Source: JAOPZW01 sp963788935
Lineage (GTDB): Bacteria > Actinomycetota > Thermoleophilia > Solirubrobacterales > Solirubrobacteraceae
Reading direction: 5' to 3'
NCBI GenBank assembly: GCA_963788935.1
Contig: CAWBIM010000006.1
Span: 62,001-126,000, forward strand
Length of the DNA: 64,000 bases
Made by a program: the position numbers and the translations under genes. The stretch's first letter is position 1. Each line of letters starts with the position of its first letter. Below are positions 53,673-62,591 of the stretch, in pieces. The notes below the pieces were generated by a model that saw only the letters and a list, made by a program, of their open reading frames with translations, was not told where the DNA came from and ran no database searches.

Positions 53673-55038
53673 TGGCGCGCCCCGAGGACGCGGCGGACGT
53701 CGTGGCGCGGGCCGAGGAGGCCCGGCTGCGGCTCGTCCGGTTCCTGTGGTGCGGCAACGACGGCACGGTGCGGGCGAAGGCCTCCTCGCGCCACGGCCTC
53801 GAGGGGCGCGTGCGCGCGGGCATCGGGCTGACGGTGGCGATGCAGGCGATGAACGGCCTCGACCACCTCCAGCCGGTCGAGGGCATGGGCCCGGTCGGCG
53901 AGCTGCGGCTCGTGCCCGACCCGGCCACGTTCCGGGTGCTGCCCTACGCGCCGCACACCGGGGCGATGCTCGTCGACCAGCTCGCGCCTCGACGGCGAGG
54001 TCGCGCCGGTCGACCAGCGGGGCTTCCTGCGCCGCATGACCGCCCGCCTGGCCGAGCGCGGCGCGCGGCTCGAGGTCGCGTTCGAGAACGAGTTCGCGCT
54101 CGCCGCCCACGACGACGCCGGCGCCTACGTCCCGGTCGACGCGAGCCTGTGCTTCTCGACGATCGGCATGACGACGTCCCAGGACTACGTCGACGCCCTC
54201 GTCGACGCCCTCGAGGCGCAGGACATCCCGCTCGAGCAGTACTACGCCGAGCTCGGGCACGGCCAGCAGGAGATCTCGACCGCCCACCGCGAGGCGGTCC
54301 GGGCGGCCGACGAGCAGCTGCTCGTCCGCGAGACGATCCGCGGCGTCGCGGCCGAGCACGGCCTCGTCGCCACGCTCGCGCCGAAGCCGTGGCCCGAGGG
54401 GGCGGGCAACGGCTGCCACATCCACTTCTCGCTGTGGGACACCGAGGCCGAGCGCAACCGCTTCCACGACCCGGACGCCGCCGACCGCTCTCAGCGCCGA
54501 GGGCCGCGCGTTCCTCGCGGGCGTCCTCGCGCACCTGCGCGGCCTGTGCGGGCTGACCGCGCCGAGCTTCAACTCCTACCAGCGCATCGTGCCGCAGTAC
54601 TGGGCGGGCGCGTTCACCTGCTGGGGCCACGACAACCGCGAGGCGCCGCTGCGGCTGCCGTCGCTGTTCCGCGGCATGGAGGAGGCGTCGACGAACCTCG
54701 AGCTGAAGGCCTCCGACGCGACGTGCAACCCGTACCTCGCCGTCGGCGGCGTGATCGCGGCGGGCCTGGACGGGATCGAGCGCGGCCTCGAGCCGCCCGA
54801 CCCGGTCGAGGTGGACCCGGCGACGCTGAGCGACGACGACCGCGAGACGCTCGGCGTCCGGCGGCTGCCCGCCACGCAGGAGGAGGCGCTCGACGCGCTC
54901 GAGGACGACGACGTGCTGATGCGCGCGCTCGGGCCGGTGCTGGCCGGCTCGTACCTCGCGGTGCGCCGGTCCGAGTGGGAGACCTACGCGGCGGAGGACG
55001 AGGCATTCGCGCAGCAGGGACACTTCGAGAAGTACTGA
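53672..55038 (+). CDS. Glutamine-synthetase-family (gamma-glutamyl-amine ligase) protein, two frameshifts
   Basis: About 450 residues of a type I-like glutamine-synthetase fold, as in PuuA/IpuC/FluG. Metal and ATP-site blocks are EVAFENEFALAAHDD, EQYYAELGHGQQEIS, GNGCHIHFSLWDTE, SFNSYQRIVPQYWAGAFTCWGHDNREAP and ATCNPYLAVGGVIAAG. Frame changes lie near 53984-53988 and 54487-54491; each needs one surplus base removed. It should join glutamate's gamma-carboxyl (or another acid) to an amine using ATP. It lies between an APC permease and an amidohydrolase. Confidence 0.82.
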
Positions 55039-56119
55039 GCGAGGTCGCGCTCGTCGACCACCACGCGCACGGGATCGTCGCGACCGCCGGCGACGCTCGA
55101 CGAGTTCCGCGGCCTGTTCTCCGAGAGCGACGACCCGCGCCAGTGGCCGCACGTCGCCACCGGCCTGACGTACCTGCGCGGGATCGCGACGCTCGCGGCG
55201 CTGCTCGGCTGTGAGCCGACCGAGGACGCGGTCTTCGCCCACCGCCGCGCCACCGACCCCGACGCGTACGCGGCCACGCTGCTGCGCGCGACCGGGACCG
55301 AGTGGCTGCTGATCGACGACGGCTTCCCGGCGCCCGGGGAGGGCGAGGGCTGGGAGCGGATGGGCGTGCTGGCCGGCTGCCGCTCGGCGCCGGTGATGCG
55401 GATCGAGCGCGTGGGGGAGGAGGGGATCGCGCGCGGCCTCGACCTCCCGGCCCTGCGCGAGCACGTCGCGGCGACCGTCGCGGCGGCGCGGGCGGACGGC
55501 TTCGTGGGCCTGAAGACGATCGCGGCGTACCGCTCGGGGCTCGACGTCTCCGCCGTCCCGCCCGACACCGACGCCGCCGCGCGCGCCCTCGCGGACCGCC
55601 CCGCGCGCCTCGAGGACCGCGCCCTGCTCGAGCGGCTGCTCGCACGACGCGCTCGAGGCCAACGCGACCGCCCCCGGCGGCCCGCTGCCGGTCCAGGTCC
55701 ACGCCGGCTTCGGCGACGGCGACCTGTTCCTCCCGCTCGCCGACCCGACCCGCCTCGGCCCGCTCGTCGAGCGCTTCCGCGACACGCCGTTCGTGCTGCT
55801 GCACTGCTACCCGTTCGTCCGTCAGGCGGGCTGGATGGCCCACGTGTACGGCAACGTGTTCTTCGACGTCTCGCTCACGATCCCGCACGTGTGGCGCGCG
55901 GCCGAGATGGTCCGCGAGGCGCTCGAGCTCGCGCCCGTCTCGAAGCTCCTCTACGCCTCGGACGCCGCGCGCACGCCGGAGCTCTACCACCTCGCCGCGA
56001 CCGGCTGGCGCGACGCGCTGGCCGAGGTCCTCGGGGCGGCGCTCGGACCGGTCGAGGCCGAGCGGGCCGCGCGGGCGATCCTGCGCGAGAACGCGTTCGC
56101 GCTCTACGCGCTGGCCTGA
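55035..56119 (+). CDS. Amidohydrolase-family protein (FluG N-domain-like), two frameshifts
   Basis: About 360 residues of an amidohydrolase-2 barrel. The metal motif DHHAHGIV lies at the start, LKTIAAYRSGL gives the Lys strand, VQVHAGFGDGD and FVLLHCYPFVRQAGWMAHVYGNVFFDVS the His strands and LYASDAARTPE the final Asp. Frames change near 55090-55097 and 55638-55644. The best start is CTG 55035 overlapping the previous stop (CTGA); no ATG or GTG fits. In fungal FluG this domain is fused N-terminally to a glutamine-synthetase domain. It may hydrolyse the gamma-glutamyl product or a related amide. Confidence 0.8.
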
Positions 56120-57717
56120 GCGGCCGCCTCGACCGCGCCGGCCGGGCCGCCGCCGTGGAAGGTCAGCGCGAGCAGGCAGACGTCGTCGTCGGCCGGGTGC
56201 TCGACCAGCGCGCCGGGGACCTCGGCGACCAGCCGTGCCGCCGGGGCGTCCGGGCGGCGCGCGAACGCCGCCGTCAGGCGGGCGAGCCCGTCGTCGATCG
56301 ACCCGGTGCGCCGCTCGACGAGGCCGTCGGTGTAGAGCAGCAGGCGGGCGCCCGGGCGCAGGGTCACCTCCGCCTCGCCGCGCGACCACGGCGCCGGCGC
56401 GAGCCGGACCCCGAGCGGTGGCGAGCGCCCGTCCCACAGGAACGCAGGAGGCTCGTCCGCCTGCGCGAGCAGCGGCGGCATGTGCCCCGCACACGCGTAC
56501 CGGAGCGCGCCGGTGGCGAGATCGAGCTCGGCGTAGGCGAGCGTGGCGTGGCGCGCGGCGGGGATCTGGACGACGAAGCGGTCGAGGCCGTCGAGGACGC
56601 GCTCCGGCCCGAGGTCCGTGAGCGCCAACGCGCGCGCGGCGCTGCGCAGCTGGCCCATCGCGGTCGCCGCCTCCAGGCCGCGACCCACGACGTCACCGAC
56701 CACCATGCCCACGCGGTCCTCGTCGAGCGCGAAGGCGTCGAACCAGTCGCCGCCGACGTCGAGCGTCCGGACGCCGGCCGCGTAGTAGGTGGCGATCTCG
56801 ACGCGGTGGTCGCGCGGCGGGTGCGCCTCCATCAGGCTGCGCTGCAGCGTGTGCGCGACGTCGTGCTCGTGCGCGTAGAGGCGCGCGCGCTCGAGCGCCT
56901 GGGCGCACTGGCCCGCGCACGCGACGAGCAAGGCGCGCTCGTCCTCGCCGAACTCCCGCTCCGCCGCGAAGCCGAGCGCGAGGACGCCGAGCGACCGGCC
57001 GCCGTAGCGCAGCGGCAGCTGCACCGCTGCGGTCGGGCCGTCGCCGAGCGGCGGTCCGGCCGGCGGCGGGCCGGGGACGGGGTCGGGGCCGTGGCGATGG
57101 AGCAGCTCCGTGGCGCCGTCGGCCGTCGCGACGTGCAGGGCCGCGCGGTCGGCGCCCGTGCTCGCGACGAGCTCGGACACCGTGGCCCGCGCGATCTCGC
57201 GGGCGTCGAGCGGGGCGGCGAGCTCGGCGGTGATCCGCTGGAGGCGCTCGATCCGCTCGCGCGCGGCCCGCTCGCGGTCGCGGGCGGCGAGCAGTTCGCG
57301 CTCGTAGCGCTTGCGGTCGCGGGCGTCGAAGACGGTGGTCCGCACGACCTGGGGCGTCCCGTCCGCGGCGCGGCGCAGCGTCGCGTTCACCAGCACCGGG
57401 AGTCGGGTCCCGTCGGCGCGCACGACCTCCAGGGCGATCTCGCGAACCGTGCCCTGCATCTGCAGGAGCGGCGCGTAGTGCGTCTCGTGGTAGATGCGCC
57501 CGCCAGGGGTCAGCAGCTCCTGGAACCGGACCGCGCCGACGAGGTCCTCGCGCCGGTGCCCGGTCCACGCGAGGAACGTCGCGTTGACCTTGACGATGAG
57601 GCCGTCCGGCCGCGCGGAGAGATAGCCGCACGGCGCGTGCTCGTAGAGGTCTTCGGCGCTGTCCTCGAGCAGGTCGTCGCCGGCGACGCCCCTCGGGTCC
57701 GAGGACGCGACGGCCAT
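56104..57717 (-). CDS. PAS-GAF-PP2C (SpoIIE/RsbP-type) phosphatase
   Basis: A 537-residue serine phosphatase. Residues 25-140 are a PAS domain (YEHAPCGYLSARPDGLIVKVNATFLAWTGHRREDL) with a PAC-like end, 160-300 a GAF domain and 320-520 the PP2C domain (GGDWFDAF, GDVVGRGLEAAT, YTDGLVERRTG, PADDDVCLL). Bacillus RsbP is PAS-PP2C and dephosphorylates the anti-anti-sigma factor; the extra GAF here is distinctive. It lies 4 bases downstream of the rsbQ-like gene, the same pairing as in Bacillus. ATG 57717 is chosen. Its end overlaps the convergent amidohydrolase gene. Confidence 0.85.
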   Translation of the reverse strand: MAVASSDPRGVAGDDLLEDSAEDLYEHAPCGYLSARPDGLIVKVNATFLAWTGHRREDLVGAVRFQELLTPGGRIYHETHYAPLLQMQGTVREIALEVVRADGTRLPVLVNATLRRAADGTPQVVRTTVFDARDRKRYERELLAARDRERAARERIERLQRITAELAAPLDAREIARATVSELVASTGADRAALHVATADGATELLHRHGPDPVPGPPPAGPPLGDGPTAAVQLPLRYGGRSLGVLALGFAAEREFGEDERALLVACAGQCAQALERARLYAHEHDVAHTLQRSLMEAHPPRDHRVEIATYYAAGVRTLDVGGDWFDAFALDEDRVGMVVGDVVGRGLEAATAMGQLRSAARALALTDLGPERVLDGLDRFVVQIPAARHATLAYAELDLATGALRYACAGHMPPLLAQADEPPAFLWDGRSPPLGVRLAPAPWSRGEAEVTLRPGARLLLYTDGLVERRTGSIDDGLARLTAAFARRPDAPAARLVAEVPGALVEHPADDDVCLLALTFHGGGPAGAVEAAAQASA

Positions 57718-57721
57718 GGCG

Positions 57722-58513
57722 CTAGACGAACGTCCGGATGGCGGCGATCGTCTCCTGCGGGGCGCTGAGGTTCGGGCAGTGGCCGGTCGCCCGCATCCGG
57801 ACGAGCCTGCTCCCCTCGAGCCGTGCATGGACGTACTCGCCGACGGCGGTGGGCGCGATCACGTCGTCGCTGCACTGCAGCACGAGCGCGGGCGTCCGGA
57901 CCGCGGCGAGGTCGGCGCGGTTGTCGGACAGGAACGTCACGCGGGCGAAGTGCCGGGCGATGTCCGGGTCGGCCCGGCAGAAGCTGTTCGTCAGCTCCTC
58001 GCCGAGCTCGGGGCGGTCGGGGTTGCCGACGATCACCGGCGCCATCGCGCTCGACCAGCCGAGGAAGTTGCTCTCGAGCGACTCGAGCAGGCCTTCGATG
58101 TCCTCCCGGCTGAAGCCGCCACGGTAGCCCTCGTCGTCGACGTAGCGGGGCGACGGGCCGACGAGCACGAGCTTCGCGAAGCGGTCGGGGTCGCGGCCGG
58201 CGGCGAGGACGCCGACCATCGCGCTCACCGAGTGCCCGACGAAGACGACATCGGTCAGGTCCAGCGCGTCGCAGATCTCGAGGACGTCGGTGGCGTACCC
58301 GTCCAGGGACGCATACCGGGCGGGATCCCACGCCGCCGGGTCCGCGCCGCCGGCGCCGACGTGGTCGAACAGGACGACCCGGTACTCGGCGGCGAAGGCC
58401 GGCGCCACGTGGCGCCACATGTTCTGGTCGCAGCCGAAGCCGTGGGCGAACACCATCGGCGGCGCGTCGTCCGGCCCCTGGACGGTCACGTTGTTGCGGG
58501 CGAGGACGTCCAT
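57722..58513 (-). CDS. rsbQ: RsbQ-type alpha/beta hydrolase
   Basis: A 263-residue hydrolase closely matching Bacillus RsbQ (also KAI2/D14-like): LARNNVTVQGPDDAPPMVFAHGFGCDQNMWRHVAPAF, VVLFDHVGAGGAD, VVFVGHSVSAMVGVLA (nucleophile Ser), LVGPSPRY, NFLGWSSAMAPVI, LQCSDDVIAPTAVGEYVH (Asp) and RATGHCPNLSAPQETI (His). The triad is intact. In Bacillus, RsbQ supplies or senses a small molecule required by the PAS-PP2C phosphatase RsbP under energy stress. It starts 3 bases after the CxCx4C gene. Confidence 0.88.
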   Translation of the reverse strand: MDVLARNNVTVQGPDDAPPMVFAHGFGCDQNMWRHVAPAFAAEYRVVLFDHVGAGGADPAAWDPARYASLDGYATDVLEICDALDLTDVVFVGHSVSAMVGVLAAGRDPDRFAKLVLVGPSPRYVDDEGYRGGFSREDIEGLLESLESNFLGWSSAMAPVIVGNPDRPELGEELTNSFCRADPDIARHFARVTFLSDNRADLAAVRTPALVLQCSDDVIAPTAVGEYVHARLEGSRLVRMRATGHCPNLSAPQETIAAIRTFV

Positions 58514-58516
58514 GGG

Positions 58517-58849
58517 TCAGTCGATCGGCTGGCGCGGGTCGGTGTTCTCGGCGATGTCCTCCTCGGGCGCCCCGCGCTTCTGCACGACGAGGTAGCGCTC
58601 GTGGCGCGCGACGACGTCCTCGACCTCGGGGATCTCGTGGCCGTCGAGCACGGCGAACGTGCGACCGTCGCTGCGGACGCTCTCGTACTCCTCGCGGGTC
58701 AGCTCGATCAGGCGGTTGCACCCGAGGCGCCCGCACTCGCACACGAACGTCAGCAGGCCCCGGGCACCCTGCCCGGCCTCCATCCCCTCGTTCACCTTGC
58801 GGAACGTCACCTCGTTCATCGCGACGCGCTGCCGCCCCTCGGCGTCCAT
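58517..58849 (-). CDS. Small CxCx4C protein in the rsbQ operon
   Basis: A 110-residue protein. The core is LLTFVCECGRLGCNRLIELTREEYESVRSDGRTFAVLDGHEIPEVEDVVARHERYLVVQKRG. Three cysteines (CECGRLGC) can form a metal or Fe-S site. I recall similar small proteins in actinobacteria without an assigned role. It is the first gene of an operon with rsbQ and the phosphatase, and is divergent from the RsbW-type gene. Confidence 0.75.
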   Translation of the reverse strand: MDAEGRQRVAMNEVTFRKVNEGMEAGQGARGLLTFVCECGRLGCNRLIELTREEYESVRSDGRTFAVLDGHEIPEVEDVVARHERYLVVQKRGAPEEDIAENTDPRQPID

Positions 58850-58896
58850 CGCGCCTAGCGTAGAACGTCGGGCGGGCCGTCGGGGAGAACGTCGGC

Positions 58897-58915
58897 GCCA
58901 ACCCCTCGGGTTGGC
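58897..58915. promoter_or_regulatory. Inverted repeat in the rsbW control region
   Basis: GCCAACCC and GGGTTGGC form a perfect 8-bp inverted repeat with a CTC loop; the right arm includes the -35-like GGTTG. Confidence 0.45.
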
Positions 58916-58934
58916 CGGTCCGATCGTCAGGGTA
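58909..58934 (+). promoter_or_regulatory. Sigma-B/sigma-F-like promoter of the RsbW-type gene
   Basis: GGTTG, 16 bases, GGGTA, close to the mycobacterial sigma-F pattern GGTTT-N15-17-GGGTA. The predicted start of transcription is within about 5 bases of GTG 58945, so the message may be leaderless. Confidence 0.5.
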
Positions 58935-58944
58935 GCCATCGAAC

Positions 58945-59349
58945 GTGCCCGTGTCCTTGGAGGCGACCTTCCCGGCGACGCCGTCGGGAGTGGGCGCCAT
59001 GCGTCGTGAGGTCGCGGCGTTCGCGGGCCGGGCCGGGATGGCCGACGACTCGGTGAGCGACGTGTCACTTGCGGTGTCCGAGGCGGCGACGAACGCGGTC
59101 GTCCACGCCTACCGCGCATCCACGGGCCACCTGCACATCCGCGCGCACGTCGACGGCCGCGAGCTGATCGTCGTCGTGGGCGACACCGGGTCGGGCCTCG
59201 CGCCGCGCGACGACAGTCCGGGCCTCGGGCTCGGGATGCCGCTCATGGCGAGCGTCACGACCCGCTTCAACATCGTCAGCCAGGGCGGCGGGACCGAGGT
59301 CCACATGGCCTTCGCGTTGCCGGGCGACGGCGCCGCGCCCGCACTCTGA
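58945..59349 (+). CDS. RsbW-type anti-sigma factor / serine kinase
   Basis: A 134-residue GHKL ATP-binding protein. The N-box is AVSEAATNAVVHAY, followed by VVVGDTGSGLAP and LGLGMPLMASV. This matches RsbW/SpoIIAB anti-sigma kinases. It should hold a general-stress sigma factor and phosphorylate an anti-anti-sigma factor, which the neighbouring phosphatase would reverse. No sigma factor or STAS gene is nearby. The start at GTG 58945 gives the full first strand (VSLEATFPATPSGV); ATG 58999 would remove it. Confidence 0.85.
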   Translation: MPVSLEATFPATPSGVGAMRREVAAFAGRAGMADDSVSDVSLAVSEAATNAVVHAYRASTGHLHIRAHVDGRELIVVVGDTGSGLAPRDDSPGLGLGMPLMASVTTRFNIVSQGGGTEVHMAFALPGDGAAPAL

Positions 59350-59366
59350 CCTGAGGAGCATCCACC

Positions 59367-60269
59367 TTGCCCTATCGCCTCGATCTGTCCACCGACGCCC
59401 CGACGGCCGTGCGGGACGCCGCCCGCGAGCAGCTTGCCGACGCGGTCCGCCGGCTCCGCGACGATCGCGAGGACGAGCCCGTCAAGGCCGTCCACGAGGC
59501 GCGCAAGGACCTCAAGAAGACGCGGTCGCTCCTGCGCCTGGCGCGGCCGGGGATGGACCGCGACGCGTTCCGGCGCGAGAACCGCACGCTGCGCGACGCG
59601 GGCCGGGCCCTGTCCGGCGCCCGCGACGCCGACGTCCTCGTCGAGGTCGCCGAGGACCTCGCCGAGCGCTACGACGGGCAGCTCCCGCAGTCGTCGTTCG
59701 ACGCGCTGCGCGACACGCTCGCGGCCGACGCCCGGGCGGCCCGCGCGGACGGCGACGCCGACGCTGCGCGCGACGTGATCGCCGATCTCGAGGGCGTCGC
59801 CCTGCGGACGGACGACTGGCCGCTCGACGGCTGCGACCGCGACGCCCTCGTCGCCGGCGCGGCGCGCGCCTACCGCCGCGGGCACGCCGCGCTGGCCGCC
59901 GCCGCCGACGACCCCGCCGTCGAGCGGCTGCACGACCTGCGCAAGCGGGTCAAGGACCTGTGGTACCACGCCCGTCTGCTCGAGGAGGCGTGGCCGCGGG
60001 TGTTGAAGACCCAGGGCAAGGCGGCCCATGAGCTCTCCGACCTGCTGGGCGACGACCACGACCTCGCGGTGCTGGCCGAGCGCATCGGCGGCGGGACGTT
60101 CGTCGACGAGGCCGCGATCCTCGACCTCGTCGCCCGGCGGCGGGCGACGCTCCAGGACGAGGCCCTCCGGCTCGCCCGGCGCCTCTACGCCGAGCCTCCG
60201 AAGGCGTACCAGCGGCGGCTCGAGGCCTACGTGCGCCTCGGCGGCGCCGAGCGGGCCGTCATCGGCTGA
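59367..60269 (+). CDS. CHAD-domain protein
   Basis: A 300-residue, all-helical CHAD protein. The two repeats are KAVHEARKDLKKTRSLLRLAR and RLHDLRKRVKDLWYHARLLEEAW, with conserved His and basic residues that bind polyphosphate; ELSDLLGDDHDLAVLAERI is the internal conserved block. CHAD proteins can associate with polyphosphate granules. TTG 59367 has GAGGAG upstream. The gene lies 17 bases after the rsbW-type gene and is probably co-transcribed, so it may be in the sigma-B-like regulon. Confidence 0.88.
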   Translation: MPYRLDLSTDAPTAVRDAAREQLADAVRRLRDDREDEPVKAVHEARKDLKKTRSLLRLARPGMDRDAFRRENRTLRDAGRALSGARDADVLVEVAEDLAERYDGQLPQSSFDALRDTLAADARAARADGDADAARDVIADLEGVALRTDDWPLDGCDRDALVAGAARAYRRGHAALAAAADDPAVERLHDLRKRVKDLWYHARLLEEAWPRVLKTQGKAAHELSDLLGDDHDLAVLAERIGGGTFVDEAAILDLVARRRATLQDEALRLARRLYAEPPKAYQRRLEAYVRLGGAERAVIG

Positions 60270-60319
60270 CCCTGATGCGGGGCGGACGGCGCGCCCCGCT
60301 CCGCTAGCGTGCTCGCGCG

Positions 60320-61070
60320 ATGCCGGACATCCGCGACCTCCAGGCGTTCCTGCGCACGTCGGCCCAGTCGGGCCGCACCGTGCTGCGCGTGGCGCCGTTC
60401 ACCGTGACGCTCCACCCGACGGACCCGATGCGGTTCGTCAACTACGCCGTGCCCGACGACGGTGCCGAGCCCGAGGCGGCCGCGGTCGAGGCGCTGCGCG
60501 CCGCGTTCCGGGCGCACGACCGCCTCCCGCGCCTGGAGTGGCTCGAGGAGGCGGCGCCCGCGGTCGCGCCCGTGCTCGGCGCCGCGGGGATGACGCAGGA
60601 GCTGCGCACGCCGCTGATGGCGTGCACGCCGGACGAGCTCATCGACGCCCGCGCGGAGGTCGAGGGCCTGACGGTCGCCGACGTCGGCGACGGCGACCTG
60701 CGCGAGACGGTGAACCTCCAGCGCGCTCGCGTTCGGGGCCGAGCCGCTCGCCGCCGACGAGGAGGCGTCCGACCCGCGGCGGCGGGGCGGCGGGGCCGTC
60801 CTCGCCCGGCTGAACGGCGCGCCGGCGGCCGTCGCGCAATGGACTGCGGTCGTCGACCGGGCGAGCGAGGTGGCGGGCGTCGCGACGGCGGAGCCCTTCC
60901 GCCGCCGCGGGCTCGCGGGCGTCGTCACGGCCGCGGCGGCGCGCGCCGCCGCGGACGCGGGCGCCCGCCTGCTCGTGCTCTCGCCGGGCGACGACGGGGC
61001 GCAGCGCGTCTACGCGCGGGCCGGCTTCCGCGGCGTCGCGACCGTGCTGCACTGGTCGGACCCGGACTGA
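60320..61070 (+). CDS. GNAT-family acetyltransferase, frameshifted
   Basis: About 250 residues. The N-terminal half resembles the non-catalytic lobe of two-lobe GNATs; the C-terminal half has VAGVATAEPFRRRGLAGVVTAAAARAAADAGARLLVLSPGDDGAQRVYARAGF, whose RRRGLAG is the acetyl-CoA pyrophosphate loop. The frame changes at about 60721-60728 (one extra base), between LRETVNLQR and LAFGAEP. Acceptor unknown. Confidence 0.75.
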
Positions 61071-61345
61071 ACGGCGAGCCGCCCGCGCACGGCGGACACG
61101 ACGGCCGCAAGCAGTGCGGGCGCGCGCAGGTGCGGGGCGGCGGGGACGAGGTCGACGCCGTCCGCGGCGCCCGCGCCCGGCCGGGTCGCGGCGCGGCCGC
61201 CGGGGCCGGCGCCCTCGACACGGCGGCGCACGAGGTCGGTGGACTGGAGGACTGCGATGGGAGCCATGGGGTTCATGCGATCCAGTGTCCCGCCGGCTGG
61301 TCATAGACTCAAATCATGGATTTAGCTAGTTGATAATCTCAGCTT
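61071..61345. other. Intergenic region upstream of the LysR gene
   Basis: The first 200 bases contain a minus-strand open frame of low credibility. The last 50 bases are AT-rich, with AAATC-ATG-GATTT (61311-61323) as an inverted repeat that could be a LysR or promoter site. Confidence 0.4.
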
Positions 61346-62256
61346 ATGCTTGAGCCGCGGCGCCTGCTCACCTTCCGCGAGGTCGCCCGGCGCGCCTCGT
61401 TCTCGCGCGCGGCCGAGGCCCTCGCCCTGACGCAGCCCGCGGTCTCCCAGCAGATCGCCGCGCTCGAGCGCGAGGTCGGCGCGCCGCTGCTCGACCGCGG
61501 CCCGGGCGGGCTCACCCTGACCGAGACCGGGGAGCTGCTGCTCGGCCACGCCGACGCGCTCGCGAGCCGCCTCGACGCCGCCGACGCCCAGCTCGCCGAG
61601 CTGCGCGCCGCGCGCGAGGCCCGGCTCGCGATCGGCGCGTACGCGAGCGCGCTCGCCACGATCGTCCCGGACGCGATCGCCCGATGGCGGGCCGAGGTCG
61701 AGGCCGAGGACGCCGCCGGCGACGTCGCCGTCGAGGCGCTCGAGATGGCCTCGCTCGACGCCGCCGAGGCCGTCGGTGACGGCCGGGTGCACGTCGCGGT
61801 GTGCTTCGAGGACGCCGCCGCGCCGCCGCGCGAGCACCCCGACGCGACCCGTCACGAGCTCGCCGACGAGCCGATGGACGCGGCCGTCGGCCCCGCCCAC
61901 CCGCTCGCCGGGCGGCGGCGGATCGCGCTCTCGGCGCTCGCGGACGACACGTGGACCGCGCCGTCGCGCGAGCACCTCGTCCACCGCGCCTGCGTCGCGG
62001 CCGGGTTCGAGCCGCGGATCGACTACGTCACGCGCGACCCGCTCGCGATCGGCGGCCTGATCCGCGCGGGGCTCGCCGTCTCGCTCACCCCGCGACTGCT
62101 CGCCGGCCGCCTCGAGGACGTCCGCACGATCGCGCTGACGGGCGACGCGCCGTCGCGCCGGCTGTACGCGCTGACGCCCGCGGTCGGCGCGCGGCCGCGG
62201 GCGCTGCGCTTCGTGGCCGCGCTGAAGGCGGCCGCGGAGGAGCGGATGCGCGGTGA
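61346..62256 (+). CDS. LysR-family regulator, stop reached by a shift
   Basis: About 303 residues. The HTH is LLTFREVARRASFSRAAEALALTQPAVSQQIAALEREVGAPLLDR, then a periplasmic-binding-like effector domain to KAAAEERMR. At the end the frame stays open and would run on 560 bases antisense to two genes. The TGA at 62254-62256 in the next frame matches the usual end, so one base is probably missing near 62245-62256. The divergent AT-rich site upstream may be its operator. Effector unknown. Confidence 0.78.
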
Positions 62257-62257
62257 C

Positions 62258-62590
62258 TCAGAGGTCCCAGCCGAAGTAGACCTCGGTCTGCACGAGCTGG
62301 TCGCCCGCGAAGGTCAGCACCTCGGTGTTGCGGAAGCGCGTGCCGTCGGGCCGCGTCGCCTCGTAGGTGATCATGGCCTCGTCGCCGTCGGTCATCAGGC
62401 GCACGATGCGGAACGTCGAGCGCTCGCCGGCGGGCCAGCAGCGCTCGAAGAAGGCGGCGCGGTCGATGCCGTCGTCCTGCGGGCTCCAGAACCGGAACCC
62501 GTCGGCGGCGAGGGCCTCGAACGCGGCCCGGTCGGCCCGGCCGTAGGCGTCGTAGGCGGCGCGGGCGAGGGTGGCACGGTCGGTCGCCAC
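62258..62590 (-). CDS. NTF2-like (SnoaL) protein
   Basis: A 110-residue NTF2-like fold protein: LARAAYDAYGRADRAAFEALAADGFRFWSPQDDGIDRAAFFERCWPAG, then AMITYEATRPDGTRFRNTEVLTFAGDQLVQTEVYFGWDL. The cone-like cavity suggests a small-molecule isomerase or a structural role. It begins just before the RibD-like gene's stop (one base between) and converges with LysR, whose stop is one base away. Confidence 0.82.
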   Translation of the reverse strand: MATDRATLARAAYDAYGRADRAAFEALAADGFRFWSPQDDGIDRAAFFERCWPAGERSTFRIVRLMTDGDEAMITYEATRPDGTRFRNTEVLTFAGDQLVQTEVYFGWDL

Positions 62591-62591
62591 G

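Noticed and set aside
53672..56119. Programmed frameshifting as the reason for breaks in the GS/amidohydrolase operon
   Set aside because: No slippery heptamer or downstream pseudoknot is evident and similar breaks occur in unrelated genes, so sequence errors are more likely.
61010..61267. Minus-strand frame beginning MAPIAVLQSTD
   Set aside because: It overlaps the end of the GNAT gene, has low complexity and no clear ribosome site. It could be a small gene but support is too weak.
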